Below, piece by piece: positions 23,921 to 32,819 of a DNA stretch of 64,000 bases. Position numbers and translations under genes: made by a program. How positions within the stretch are numbered: position 1 is the first letter of the stretch; each line of letters starts with the position of its first letter. The notes below the pieces were generated by a model. The model worked only from the letters and a program-made list of their open reading frames with translations, was not told the DNA's origin and ran no database searches. Origin of the DNA: Bacteroidales bacterium (lineage in GTDB: Bacteria; Bacteroidota; Bacteroidia; Bacteroidales; UBA932); contig JAAYCA010000056.1 of NCBI GenBank assembly GCA_012744435.1, forward strand, positions 1 through 64,000. Direction: 5' to 3'.

Positions 23921-25039
23921 ATGAAAGCGACCCGAACCATATTCCTGCTGATCCTGCTGATGGCCGCCTCCCCGAGGCTCGCTGCGCAACGTCCCCGCTA
24001 TCCTTTCTTCTCCGAACAATATCAAATCCCGTTCCCGAAGGACATTCCCGCCGGTCCGGACACCGTCAGCGTCATGATCATCGGCGACGTGATGATGCAT
24101 GCCAAGCAGCTTGTCCGCGACCACCGTCCCTTCCTGGAGCGGGTGCAGCCGGCGCTGCGCGCGGCGGATTTCGCGGTCGCCAATCTGGAATTCCCCCTCG
24201 GCGGCGAGCCCTACACCGGTTATCCGGTCTTCTCCACCCCGGACTATTACGCCTGGTACCTGGCCGACGAATGCGGCATCGACGTCTTCCTGACGGGCAA
24301 CAATCATGTGTTCGACAAGGGCAGCGCCGGCATGAAGCGGACACTCGACGTGTACGAGCGAATCCGGGACTCGCTCGGCGTGATGCAGACCGGTGCGGCG
24401 CGCAACGCCCGGGAGCTGGAAGAGACCTATCCCCTGATCCTGTCGCGCCGCGGGCTGCGCATCGCCCTCGTGAACTTCACCTACGGCACCAACACCGGCG
24501 CCGACACCGAATGGCCGAAGGTGAACCGCATGCACAGGGACGAGGTCGGCGCCGCCATCCGCAAGGGCAAGGAAGAGGCGGACTTCGTCATCGCCCTGCC
24601 CCACTGGGGCACGGAATATCAGCTCAATCCCGATGCCACGGAGGTCTCCTGGGCCAAGTGGCTCGCGGGACAGGGCGTGGATGCCATCGTCGGCTCGCAT
24701 CCGCACGTGATCCAGGACACCACCCATATCCAGGGCGTGCCGGTCATCTATTCGCTGGGCAACGCCATCTCCAACATGAGCATCATCAATTCCCGGCTGG
24801 GCCTGTTCGCCACCCTGCGTTTCGTCCACGATCCCCTCACCGGGGAAAAGAAGATGCTGGAGCCCGAACTCCAGTTCATCTGGTGCACCCTGCCGGAGCG
24901 CCTGCTGCCCGACAGCTACGCCACCATATTCGTAAAAGAGTGGGCCAACCGTCGGGACGATTGGCTCACTCCATCAGATTTCGATAATATGATTTCGACC
25001 TGGCAGCGCGTCAAGAGCAGCTGCGGAATCGAAGACTGA
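23921..25039 (+). CDS. CapA-family (PgsA-like) metallophosphatase-fold protein
   Basis: The 372-residue exported protein has a signal peptide ending near LAAQ. The CapA domain follows, with motifs of the calcineurin-like fold: MIIGDVMMH, ADFAVANLEFPL, LTGNNHVFDKG, ALPHWGTEY and GSHPHVIQ. CapA/PgsA proteins take part in polyglutamate capsule synthesis in some bacilli. In Bacteroidota the role of this family is unclear and no capB/capC genes are near. The true start is at 23921, after the -7 box. Its stop codon directly abuts the stop of the convergent TPR gene with no bases between them. Confidence 0.88.
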   Translation: MKATRTIFLLILLMAASPRLAAQRPRYPFFSEQYQIPFPKDIPAGPDTVSVMIIGDVMMHAKQLVRDHRPFLERVQPALRAADFAVANLEFPLGGEPYTGYPVFSTPDYYAWYLADECGIDVFLTGNNHVFDKGSAGMKRTLDVYERIRDSLGVMQTGAARNARELEETYPLILSRRGLRIALVNFTYGTNTGADTEWPKVNRMHRDEVGAAIRKGKEEADFVIALPHWGTEYQLNPDATEVSWAKWLAGQGVDAIVGSHPHVIQDTTHIQGVPVIYSLGNAISNMSIINSRLGLFATLRFVHDPLTGEKKMLEPELQFIWCTLPERLLPDSYATIFVKEWANRRDDWLTPSDFDNMISTWQRVKSSCGIED

Positions 25040-26362
25040 TTACTTGCCTTCGGCGATCGCAGCGTACTTCTCGTACTTCTGCTGGTATTCGTCGCCTTTG
25101 GAGCGGAAGCGGAAGAAGGCGTTCTTGAGGTACTCGGCGATGCTGATCTTCACCTCGTCGTCAGTGGTCAGCTCGATCGCGGTCTCGAACGGCTCGATGC
25201 AGCTCTTGAGAACGGACTCGAACTCGCCCAGCAGGGCCATGTACTTCGCGTCGTCCACCTCGAGAGATGCCTGCTCCTGGAGCTCGACGGCCCTGTTGTA
25301 GAGCGCCATGCCCTTGCCGACATAGCCCCATTCGTATTTCGGATTCACCTCGGAAGCCTTGTCGTAGGCGGCGAGGGCCTCCTCATACTGATTGAGTTTC
25401 AGGCGGGCGTTGCCCTCGACATAGTACAGGGATGCATTGTCCGGCTCATTTTTCTTGGCCACGTCGAAGAGATCGAACAGGCGTCCGGGATCCTCATCAT
25501 TGTTCAGATAGTAGTTGATCAGGCCGATCAGGATGCTCTGGCTCTGCGGGGCCTTCTGGAAGCCTTCCTCCAGGTAAGCCTTCGAAGCGGCCTTGTCGCC
25601 CTGCTTGTCGGCGATGTCCGCCAGCTTGGCGAAGGACTCGCCGTCCTCGCCATAGTAGCCCTTGGCGATGCCCTGCTCGAAGAACTTCTTCGCACGGTCC
25701 CAGTCCTGGGCCTGCCAGGCGGTGAAGCCGGCGTTGTAGACGGCGTCGTCGTCAACCTTGTTGAGCGGAGCGGTGGCGGAAGCCTTGGCAGCCTTCTCGA
25801 AGGCGATGGAAGCGGCGGCGGGTTTACCGAGCGTATAGGCATTGTAAGCCTCGTCCATGTACTTGGAGGCGACGGACTCCAGACCGGCGGAAATATCCTT
25901 GGTCTTCGAACCCTTCGGATCCAGCTCGGCAGCCTTGGTGAAGGCTTCGAGGGCCTTGTCGAGGATGTTTTCAGCCAACGGCTGGGTCACCTCGATCACG
26001 GCCACCTGGCCGGCCTCATTGAAATAGAGGTTCTTGTTGGCATAGGCACGCTTGGTCATGGCCTGGCCGTTGACCTCGACCTGGCTCTCGGACATCTGGC
26101 GCTCGCCGGCGGCGACCAGGGCAAGGTCCTGGGCGGTCATGCCGACCCACATATTGCCGGACGGAGCGGCGTACGCATCCATCAGGCTCTGGCCGTACTT
26201 CAGCCAGGTGGCCAGTTTGGTGTTCTGCTTGGGGTTCTCGGCGGCAGCCTGTGCCTTGTCGAGGGCCGCCTTGGCGGCACTCAGGCTCTTGACATTCTGC
26301 GCCTGTGCACTCACTGCAAACATGGAAGCAGCGATGGCGATGATTGTAAAAATCTTTTTCAT
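25040..26362 (-). CDS. Exported tetratricopeptide-repeat protein
   Basis: The 440-residue protein has a signal peptide (to about residue 21, VSAQAQ) and then a helical, Ala-rich TPR array. Recognisable units are DKALEAFTKAAELDPKG, DRAKKFFEQGIAKGYYG, ASLYYVEGNARLKLNQYEEALAAYDKA and the following EVNPKYEWGYVGKGMALY. It is presumably a periplasmic scaffold for protein-protein contacts; the partners are unknown. It follows gyrA with a 39-bp gap and could be read through from it, although the gap may hold its own promoter. Confidence 0.85.
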   Translation of the reverse strand: MKKIFTIIAIAASMFAVSAQAQNVKSLSAAKAALDKAQAAAENPKQNTKLATWLKYGQSLMDAYAAPSGNMWVGMTAQDLALVAAGERQMSESQVEVNGQAMTKRAYANKNLYFNEAGQVAVIEVTQPLAENILDKALEAFTKAAELDPKGSKTKDISAGLESVASKYMDEAYNAYTLGKPAAASIAFEKAAKASATAPLNKVDDDAVYNAGFTAWQAQDWDRAKKFFEQGIAKGYYGEDGESFAKLADIADKQGDKAASKAYLEEGFQKAPQSQSILIGLINYYLNNDEDPGRLFDLFDVAKKNEPDNASLYYVEGNARLKLNQYEEALAAYDKASEVNPKYEWGYVGKGMALYNRAVELQEQASLEVDDAKYMALLGEFESVLKSCIEPFETAIELTTDDEVKISIAEYLKNAFFRFRSKGDEYQQKYEKYAAIAEGK

Positions 26363-26401
26363 GGGGTTATCCTTTTAACAGTTAAAATTTCATTGTTTCA
26401 A

Positions 26402-28945
26402 TCATGCGGTTTCTTCCGCTACGGTCTCCTCTTCCTCCGGGGTCTCATCTTCCGCTTTGGCGACCGGCGATACGGCGGCGATGGCATCTCCTTCCCGGAT
26501 GTTGATCAGTCTCACACCTTGGGTGGCCCTTCCGGCGACCCGGATGTCGGATACGGCCATACGGATGGTCAGGCCGGACTTGGTAATGATCATCAGGTCA
26601 TTTTCCTCCGTCACGCTCTTTATTGCAACAAGCGGGCCAGTCTTGTCCGTGATGGCGATCGTCTTCACGCCCTTGGCCCCCCGGGAGGTCAGGCGGTACT
26701 CCTGCGGATCGGAGCGCTTGCCATATCCGTTCTCACTGACTACCAATACAGTATAAGCAGAGGCATCGGGTGCGTCAGGGTCGCAGGAAATGGCTCCCAC
26801 CACCTCGTCGTCATCGTCGATATTTATGCCGCGGACACCCGATCCGCTGCGGCCGATGGCCCGGACATCCGCCTCTTCGAAGCGGCAGCAGCGGCCGCCG
26901 CGGGCGGCGATCATGATCTCGTGGTTGCCGTCGGTGAGCAAGGCGTCGAGCAGTTCGTCGCCCTCCCGGATGCCGATGGCGATGATGCCCTTGTTGCGGC
27001 TGCGCCTGTTGGAATACTCCGTCAGGTTCGTCTTCTTGACGATACCCTTCTTGGTCACGAGGACAACGAAATGGTTGTCCGTGTAGTCGGGATCCTCGAT
27101 CGAGCGGGCGTTGAGATACGTCCGGATCCGGTCGGAAGGATCGATGGAGAGGAGGTTCTGCACGGCGCGGCCCTTCGAGGTGCGGGAGCCCTCCGGCAGT
27201 TCGTATACTTTGAGCCGGTAGCACATGCCCTGATCCGTGAAGAAGAGCATCGTAGAGTGCATGTTGGCTACGTAGATGTGTTCGATGAAATCCTCGTCGC
27301 GGGTCGCGCTGGCCTTCTTGCCCACACCGCCGCGGGCCTGCGTCCGGAACTCCGTGAGCGCCGTCCGCTTGATGTAGCCCAGGTGGGAGATCGTGATCAC
27401 GACGTCCTCGTCGGCATAGAAGTCTTCGGGGTTGAATTCGTCTTCGGAAAGGGTGATCTCCGTGCGGCGGGCGTCGCCGTAGCGGGCCTTCAGATCCAGG
27501 GACTCCTGCTTGACGATGGCCAGCTGCTCGGCGTCGCTCGCGAGGATCTCGCGGCAACGGGCGATGAACTTTTCGAGATCGTCGTATTCCGCCTGCAGAC
27601 GGTCTTTTTCCAGACCGGTAAGCTGGCGCAGGCGCATCTCCACGATCGCCGCCGCCTGGATGTCGTCGAAGTCGAAGGTGGACATGAGCGTGGCCTTGGC
27701 CTCGTCGACGTTGCGCGAGGCGCGGATGATCGCGATGATCTCGTCGATCACGTCGATGGCCCGCAGCAGACCTTCCAGGATGTGCGCGCGCTTGAGGGCC
27801 TTGTCGAGGTCGAAGCGCGTACGGCGCACCACCACTTCATGGCGGAAATCCACGAAGGTCGCGAGCATGTCCCTGAGGGACATCGTGCGCGGCCGGCCGC
27901 CCACCAGGGCGACGTTGTTGATGGAAAAGCTGCTCTGCAGCGCGGTATATTTGAAGAGGGTGTTGAGGACTACGTTCGCGTTCGCCTCCTTCTTGACGAC
28001 GAACTCGATGCGGATGCCCTCGCGGTTGGTCAGCTCGCGGATGTCCGCGATCCCCTCGATCCGCTTGTCGTGCACCATCTCGCTGATGCGGGAGAGCATG
28101 TCGGCCTTGTTGACCATGTACGGGACCTCGGTCACGACGATGGTCTCGCGCCCGTTCTCGCCCTCCTCGATCTCGGTCTTGGCGCGGATAACCACGCGGC
28201 CGCGGCCGGTGTTGTACGCATCCACGATGCCCTGACGGCCCATGATGATGCCGCCGGTCGGGAAATCGGGCCCCTGGATGTACTCCATCAGCTCCTCGGT
28301 CGTGATGTCGGGATTGTCGATGTAGGCGCAGATCGCATCGCACACCTCGCCAAGATTGTGCGGCGCCATGTTCGTGGCCATGCCCACGGCGATGCCGGCA
28401 GAACCGTTGAGCAGCAGGAGCGGGAGCTTGGTCGGAAGCACGGTCGGCTCCTGGAGGGAGTCGTCGAAGTTGAGCGTCATGTCCACGGTGTCCTTGTCCA
28501 GGTCCGCGAGGACATCCTCGGTCATCTTCTCGAGCTTGGCTTCCGTATATCGCATGGCGGCCACGGGGTCGCCGTCCATCGAACCGAAATTGCCCTGGCC
28601 GAAAACCAGCGGATAGCGCTGGTTCCAGGGCTGCGCCAGGCGCGCCATCGCGTCATAGACGCTGGAATCGCCGTGGGGGTGGAATTTTCCGAGCACCTCA
28701 CCCACGATACGGGCGGATTTCTTGGTCTGTCCGCCATAACCGAGCCCCAGGCCGTCCATGCCGAAAAGCACGCGGCGCTGCACTGGTTTCAAGCCGTCCC
28801 GCGCGTCCGGAAGGGCACGCGAAACGATCACGGACATCGAATAATCGATGTATGCCGTGCGCATCTCGTGGTCAATCTCGACCGGCTCAATGATTCCTGT
28901 CACTTCTTCCTGGATTTCTTCAGGATTCTTTTCCTCACTTGCCAT
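26402..28945 (-). CDS. gyrA: DNA gyrase subunit A
   Basis: GyrA is the DNA-cleaving subunit of gyrase, which introduces negative supercoils with GyrB. The 847-residue product has the breakage-reunion domain with catalytic Tyr133 ([10 protein letters not shown]). The quinolone-binding region reads [19 protein letters not shown], with Ser94 and Asp98 at the positions of E. coli Ser83 and Asp87, so the common resistance substitutions are absent. A coiled-coil arm and the C-terminal beta-pinwheel follow, with a GyrA-box variant QARGGVG. The tail is strongly acidic. I use the ATG at 28945, because the upstream in-frame ATG at 28969 abuts the -7 box. Confidence 0.97.
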   Translation of the reverse strand: MASEEKNPEEIQEEVTGIIEPVEIDHEMRTAYIDYSMSVIVSRALPDARDGLKPVQRRVLFGMDGLGLGYGGQTKKSARIVGEVLGKFHPHGDSSVYDAMARLAQPWNQRYPLVFGQGNFGSMDGDPVAAMRYTEAKLEKMTEDVLADLDKDTVDMTLNFDDSLQEPTVLPTKLPLLLLNGSAGIAVGMATNMAPHNLGEVCDAICAYIDNPDITTEELMEYIQGPDFPTGGIIMGRQGIVDAYNTGRGRVVIRAKTEIEEGENGRETIVVTEVPYMVNKADMLSRISEMVHDKRIEGIADIRELTNREGIRIEFVVKKEANANVVLNTLFKYTALQSSFSINNVALVGGRPRTMSLRDMLATFVDFRHEVVVRRTRFDLDKALKRAHILEGLLRAIDVIDEIIAIIRASRNVDEAKATLMSTFDFDDIQAAAIVEMRLRQLTGLEKDRLQAEYDDLEKFIARCREILASDAEQLAIVKQESLDLKARYGDARRTEITLSEDEFNPEDFYADEDVVITISHLGYIKRTALTEFRTQARGGVGKKASATRDEDFIEHIYVANMHSTMLFFTDQGMCYRLKVYELPEGSRTSKGRAVQNLLSIDPSDRIRTYLNARSIEDPDYTDNHFVVLVTKKGIVKKTNLTEYSNRRSRNKGIIAIGIREGDELLDALLTDGNHEIMIAARGGRCCRFEEADVRAIGRSGSGVRGINIDDDDEVVGAISCDPDAPDASAYTVLVVSENGYGKRSDPQEYRLTSRGAKGVKTIAITDKTGPLVAIKSVTEENDLMIITKSGLTIRMAVSDIRVAGRATQGVRLINIREGDAIAAVSPVAKAEDETPEEEETVAEETA

Positions 28946-28969
28946 AAAAATCACTATAGTTCCAAACAT

Positions 28970-28978
28970 GCAAATTTA
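28970..28978 (-). promoter_or_regulatory. -7 box of gyrA
   Basis: The minus strand reads TAAATTTGC, 24 nt before the ATG at 28945. It excludes the longer start at 28969. Confidence 0.65.
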
Positions 28979-29001
28979 CTAAAAAATTCCGATAAAATTC
29001 T

Positions 29002-29010
29002 TATTTTTGT
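29002..29010 (+). promoter_or_regulatory. -7 box of the Clp-N protein gene
   Basis: TATTTTTGT matches TAnnTTTG and lies 15 nt before the ATG at 29026. It is divergent from the gyrA promoter. Confidence 0.55.
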
Positions 29011-29025
29011 CCATATAATTTTCGT

Positions 29026-29586
29026 ATGGAAATCAAGTTCTCCCAAGAGCTTCTTACCATCCTCTGTTATGCGAGGGAAGAGGCGATGCGCACCGGCCAT
29101 TACGGCATCGGCGCGGACCACCTCATGCTCGGCCTGCTGCGGCATCGCGACAACGATGCCTGCCGGGCCCTGGACGCCTTCGGCATCGATATGGACGCCC
29201 TCAAGGAGGCCATCGACGGCCGGGTCTTTTCCGACCGCAGCGTCCCCTGGCATGACCAGGCGCGGGTGCGCCCCACCCACGGTGCGGCCGCCCTGCTGAG
29301 CGCCGCGGCCTACGAAGCGCTCAAGCACGGACAGACGCGCATCCTTCCCTCCCACTTCCTGCTGGCCCTGGTCCGCGCCGACCGCCCCGCAGCCGCGGAG
29401 ATGCTGCGCGCGCAGGGAATTGACTATGACCGTCTCTACACGCTGATGCGTGAACACCATTTCGTCCTGCCCCGTCAGGAGCAGGAGGCCAAACTTCCCC
29501 GGGTGGAGGACCTCCTCGGTCCGCTCGGGGAGCAACTCACCCACCTGTACGGCGACGCACAGGCTCCAACCCAATTCTATAGCTGA
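29026..29586 (+). CDS. Stand-alone Clp N-terminal-domain protein
   Basis: The 186-residue protein consists of a double Clp-N repeat as found at the front of ClpA/ClpC. Repeat 1 is ILCYAREEAMRTGHYGIGADHLMLGLLRH and repeat 2 is LLSAAAYEALKHGQTRILPSHFLLALVRA. A short tail follows with no AAA+ module. ClpS- or ClpC-N-like proteins of this kind can act as adaptors or competitors for substrate recognition. I infer such a role but no partner gene is nearby. The stop overlaps the esterase start by 1 nt (TGATG), so the two genes are coupled. Confidence 0.85.
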   Translation: MEIKFSQELLTILCYAREEAMRTGHYGIGADHLMLGLLRHRDNDACRALDAFGIDMDALKEAIDGRVFSDRSVPWHDQARVRPTHGAAALLSAAAYEALKHGQTRILPSHFLLALVRADRPAAAEMLRAQGIDYDRLYTLMREHHFVLPRQEQEAKLPRVEDLLGPLGEQLTHLYGDAQAPTQFYS

Positions 29587-30554
29587 TGAAAATCCGTCTC
29601 ATCCTCCTGCTGGCCCTTTCCGCCTGCAGTTCCGCCCTGGCGCAGGAGCGCCCCGCCGACACCTCCGGACAGGTCATTCCCGACCCGGACCGCACCCTCC
29701 TGTTCGCGCAGCGGGACACCTGTGAGCTTCTGCTGGACTTCTACGCCGCCGCCCCGGGGGCCGGCCCCTGCGCCGACGCTCCCCGCAAGCCGCTCATCAT
29801 CCACGTCTTCGGCGGCGCCTTCGTGTCCGGACAGCGCGACAACCCCGGCGACCGCATCTGGTTCCGCCAGCTCGCGGACGCGGGCTACAACGTGGCCGCC
29901 ATCGACTACAGGCTCGGGATGAAAGGCGCCCGGTTCAAGGCGAGCATCGCCTCCCTCAAGGTCCTGAGGCACGCCATCCAAATCGCCGTGGACGACCTGT
30001 TCAGCGCGACCGCCTATCTGGTGGACAACGCCGCCCAGCTGGGCATCGACCCGGACAAGATCGTCGTCAGCGGCTCTTCCGCCGGCGCGATGACGGCCAT
30101 GCAGGCCGAATGGGAGATCTGCAACGGCATGGATGAGGCGAAAGTGCTCCCGGTGGGCTTCAACTACGCGGGCATCATGTCGTTTGCCGGAGCGGTATTC
30201 TCGATGGACGGTGCCGTCCGGTTCCCGCGGACGCCCTGCCCGGTCCTGCTCTTCCACGGCACGTCCGACCGGGTTGTCCCGTACAAGAAGATTTCCCTGC
30301 CCGGCATCCAGTTCGCCGGCAGCGACGCCCTCGCGGAAAAACTCGCCAGGATCGGGGCCAACTGCCAGATCTACCGCTTCGACGGCATCGGCCACGAGGT
30401 CGCGGCGTCGATGCGCCGCAATGTCCCCGAGGAGCTCCGTTTCCTGGAGGAAAACGTGATCAAGGGCCTCCACCGCACGGTGGACGCCCTTGTCGAGGAT
30501 GCGGGCATGCCGGACTACGGCTGGTCCAGGATGACCGCCCGCGACCTGTATTGA
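29586..30554 (+). CDS. Exported alpha/beta-hydrolase (esterase/lipase-like)
   Basis: The 322-residue protein has an N-terminal signal peptide (SACSSALAQ) that may be cleaved by signal peptidase I. The alpha/beta-hydrolase fold follows: oxyanion-hole region HVFGGAFVSGQRD, YNVAAIDYRLG, nucleophile elbow VSGSSAGAM, an acid in LLFHGTSDRVVP, and a candidate catalytic histidine in DGIGHEVAA. It resembles carbohydrate or feruloyl esterases of the BD-FAE/Abhydrolase_3 group. The substrate is unknown. It is translationally coupled to the Clp-N protein, a pairing I cannot explain functionally. Confidence 0.82.
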   Translation: MKIRLILLLALSACSSALAQERPADTSGQVIPDPDRTLLFAQRDTCELLLDFYAAAPGAGPCADAPRKPLIIHVFGGAFVSGQRDNPGDRIWFRQLADAGYNVAAIDYRLGMKGARFKASIASLKVLRHAIQIAVDDLFSATAYLVDNAAQLGIDPDKIVVSGSSAGAMTAMQAEWEICNGMDEAKVLPVGFNYAGIMSFAGAVFSMDGAVRFPRTPCPVLLFHGTSDRVVPYKKISLPGIQFAGSDALAEKLARIGANCQIYRFDGIGHEVAASMRRNVPEELRFLEENVIKGLHRTVDALVEDAGMPDYGWSRMTARDLY

Positions 30555-30566
30555 ATCAGGAGGCTG

Positions 30567-31436
30567 TTATTCCGTCATCTTGTCCAGCGCCAGCCGCACA
30601 AGTTCCGCGACGCGGGGCTTGTAGTCGGTGTTGGCGTCCTTGAGGTGGCGGTGTGCGATGGCGCAGCAGACCGTACCGGCGTTGTGGCCGAGCTTCGCCG
30701 CCATGCCCGCGAGCGCCGAACCCTCCATCTCGAAATTGGTGATCTTGCAGCCCTTGAAGGTGAAACTCTCGAAATCCTCGAGCATGTCCGGCATCGCGAG
30801 CCCCTGGCGGACCACACGCCCCTGCGGGCCGTAGAAGCCGGAGGCGGAGATGGTCATGCCCTTGACGGTGCAGTCCTCGAAACGGCGGATGAGCTTGTCG
30901 CTGGCGCGGACGAAATACGGATCCGGCAGGTGCCTGTCCCAGTGGACGTGCTCCTTGAAGGCCTCCTCGAAGTCCAGCAGGGCGATGCTGTCGCGCTTGT
31001 CGTACCAGTTGAGCAGGCCGTCGCAACCGACGGAAATATGCGAGAAGATGAAGGCGCCGAGCGGAATCTCCGGCTGGATGGCGCCGCAGGTGCCGATCCG
31101 CAGGATGTCCAGCGTACGGTGTTCGGGCTTCACTTCGCGGGTCTTGAAATCGATGTTCGCGAGGGCGTCGAGTTCCGTCATCACGATGTCGATGTTGTCC
31201 GTGCCGATGCCGGTGGACAGGGCGGTGATCCGTTTGCCGTTGTATGCGCCCGTAGCCCAGACGAATTCGCGGGAAGCGCCTTCCGCCTCGACGGACGAGA
31301 AATACGATTTGACCATGGCGACCCGGCCGGGATCGCCTACGAGAATCACGTTGTCGGCCAGCTGCTCCGGACGGATGTGGAGATGGAACGCGGAGCCGTC
31401 GCCGTTGATGATCAGTTCTGATTCGGGAATTCTCAT
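30567..31436 (-). CDS. udp: Uridine phosphorylase / nucleoside phosphorylase
   Basis: The enzyme splits uridine (or a related nucleoside) with phosphate to base and ribose-1-phosphate, for pyrimidine salvage. The 289-residue protein has the PNP_UDP_1 signatures: ILVGDPGRV, LSTGIGTDNIDIVMTEL, RIGTCGAI, and NFEMEGSALAGMAAKLG, where the Met-Glu pair binds ribose. It is slightly longer than E. coli Udp. It is the last gene of LytTR, DUF4293, udp. A 21-nt gap separates it from DUF4293. Confidence 0.88.
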   Translation of the reverse strand: MRIPESELIINGDGSAFHLHIRPEQLADNVILVGDPGRVAMVKSYFSSVEAEGASREFVWATGAYNGKRITALSTGIGTDNIDIVMTELDALANIDFKTREVKPEHRTLDILRIGTCGAIQPEIPLGAFIFSHISVGCDGLLNWYDKRDSIALLDFEEAFKEHVHWDRHLPDPYFVRASDKLIRRFEDCTVKGMTISASGFYGPQGRVVRQGLAMPDMLEDFESFTFKGCKITNFEMEGSALAGMAAKLGHNAGTVCCAIAHRHLKDANTDYKPRVAELVRLALDKMTE

Positions 31437-31457
31437 GAGCTTATGCGGTTATAAAGG

Positions 31458-31862
31458 TTATTGTTTCTTGCGCTTGGCGCTGCGCAGGCGGTCGGCGCTG
31501 CGCACCAGCAGCTCGTCCGCGAGGATGCTCCGGGCGGCGAGGAAGTCGAGGATCACGGCGACGATCGGGAAGATGGCCGACACGTGGAAGACCGGATCGT
31601 TGTGCGTCGAGACGGCGTCATACACCAGCCAGCCCTGCAGGCCCAGCAGGATGATGGCCGACAGGACGGAGGTGCGCATCTGGAAGACCCGGTGCCTGTA
31701 GGTGGTCAGCGCCATCACCTGGAGGAAACCGGTGACGATCAGCAGGACCAGGTACGGCCAATAATCAGTGTAGGGGATATCCCCGGCCTTCGTGCAGAAG
31801 AACAGGGAGACGACGAGGCCCGTCGCCAGGAAGAGATACAGGGTCTGGATTCTTTGCCACAT
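31458..31862 (-). CDS. DUF4293-family membrane protein
   Basis: The 134-residue protein has four hydrophobic segments and opens with MWQRIQTLYLFLATGLVVSL, the typical start of the Bacteroidota DUF4293 family. The C-terminus is basic (RSADRLRSAKRKKQ) and probably cytoplasmic. No function is known. The gene lies 5 nt downstream of the LytTR regulator, so the two are probably co-expressed; DUF4293 may modulate or be controlled by that regulator (inference). Confidence 0.85.
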   Translation of the reverse strand: MWQRIQTLYLFLATGLVVSLFFCTKAGDIPYTDYWPYLVLLIVTGFLQVMALTTYRHRVFQMRTSVLSAIILLGLQGWLVYDAVSTHNDPVFHVSAIFPIVAVILDFLAARSILADELLVRSADRLRSAKRKKQ

Positions 31863-31867
31863 GGTTG

Positions 31868-32749
31868 TCAGCGGGAATTGAAGCGGGCCAGCACGGCCTG
31901 CTCATAAGTCTTGGAAATGGGTATGGGATCGATCGAATCGATGTCGAAATCGATCTTGTAGCCCTCCTTCTCGGATTTGAGAATGGAGATCTTGCGGATA
32001 TTGACGATGTACTTGCGGTGACAGCGGACGAGTTCGCTGTCCGCGAAGCTGTCCTCAACCGTCTTGAGGCGGCAGCGCAGCATGTACTGCTTCATCTCGC
32101 CGGCGCTGTCCATGTACCACGCCTTGATGTAGTTGTCGTCGGACTCGATAAAGTAGAGGTTGTCCGAACTGATGGAGAACTTGAGCACGCCGTTGTTGTC
32201 GAACAGGGTGATCCGGTTGTCGGTGTAGGGCACGGCCGGCTTGTCGCTGACCACATTGCCATAGTTCATCAGCCGGATGGTGTTGTCCTTGTCCCGGATG
32301 GCGGCCTGCAGGGCGCACAGCACGAAGGGGACGCACAGGCACACGGCCGCGTAGACCAGCGCGCTGAGAAAGACCATCCCCGCCTCGCGTCCGCCCGGAG
32401 CGATGATTCCGGCCTTGACGCCCTCGTAGGTGAAAAAGGTGTACAGCAGGGCCACGGCCACGACCTCCAGCACGATCCAGCACACATAGCCCAGCAGGGT
32501 GAAATTCTTCAGCGTACGGCAGCGGTACATCATCGCGCGGCTCGCGATCACGACGCCCGCCGCGACCAGGATGAAGGCGACGGTATAGAAGAAGGCCTGG
32601 CTGGCGCCGAGGGCGAACCAGGCATCGCTCGAGAACGGGATGCTGACCAGGATGAATACCAGGGAGAACAGGGCCGTGTACACCACAGTCGTCCAGATCT
32701 GCTGTCTTTCGAGCAGATAACGGGGCAGTTGGTCTCCTAGGCTAAGCAT
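31868..32749 (-). CDS. Membrane-bound LytTR-domain transcription regulator
   Basis: The 293-residue protein has four hydrophobic segments in the first about 150 residues, then a C-terminal LytTR DNA-binding domain (about 190-290). Its markers are NLYFIESDDNYIKAWY, RCRLKTVEDSF, LVRCHRKYIVNI and IPISKTYEQAV. LytTR domains bind DNA through a beta-fold rather than a helix-turn-helix. With no receiver domain, the membrane part probably senses the signal directly. It is the first gene of its operon, with a short leader. Confidence 0.88.
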   Translation of the reverse strand: MLSLGDQLPRYLLERQQIWTTVVYTALFSLVFILVSIPFSSDAWFALGASQAFFYTVAFILVAAGVVIASRAMMYRCRTLKNFTLLGYVCWIVLEVVAVALLYTFFTYEGVKAGIIAPGGREAGMVFLSALVYAAVCLCVPFVLCALQAAIRDKDNTIRLMNYGNVVSDKPAVPYTDNRITLFDNNGVLKFSISSDNLYFIESDDNYIKAWYMDSAGEMKQYMLRCRLKTVEDSFADSELVRCHRKYIVNIRKISILKSEKEGYKIDFDIDSIDPIPISKTYEQAVLARFNSR

Positions 32750-32769
32750 CCGGCGTATTCGTTAGAATT

Positions 32770-32778
32770 ACAAATATA
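32770..32778 (-). promoter_or_regulatory. -7 box of the LytTR-DUF4293-udp operon
   Basis: The minus strand reads TATATTTGT, 20 nt before the ATG at 32749. Confidence 0.55.
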
Positions 32779-32790
32779 AGAATTATTTGC

Positions 32791-32799
32791 TACCTTTGC
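32791..32799 (+). promoter_or_regulatory. -7 box of fabF
   Basis: TACCTTTGC is an exact TAnnTTTGC match 20 nt before the ATG at 32820. It lies only 12 nt from the divergent LytTR box and rules out the in-frame start upstream. Confidence 0.7.
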
Positions 32800-32819
32800 G
32801 CCGACAAAAAAAGAAACTT

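Noticed and set aside
23843..24829. Extension of the SPOR lipoprotein frame across the capA-like gene
   Set aside because: It would be antisense to capA-like coding sequence. The lipobox and promoter place the start at 23842.
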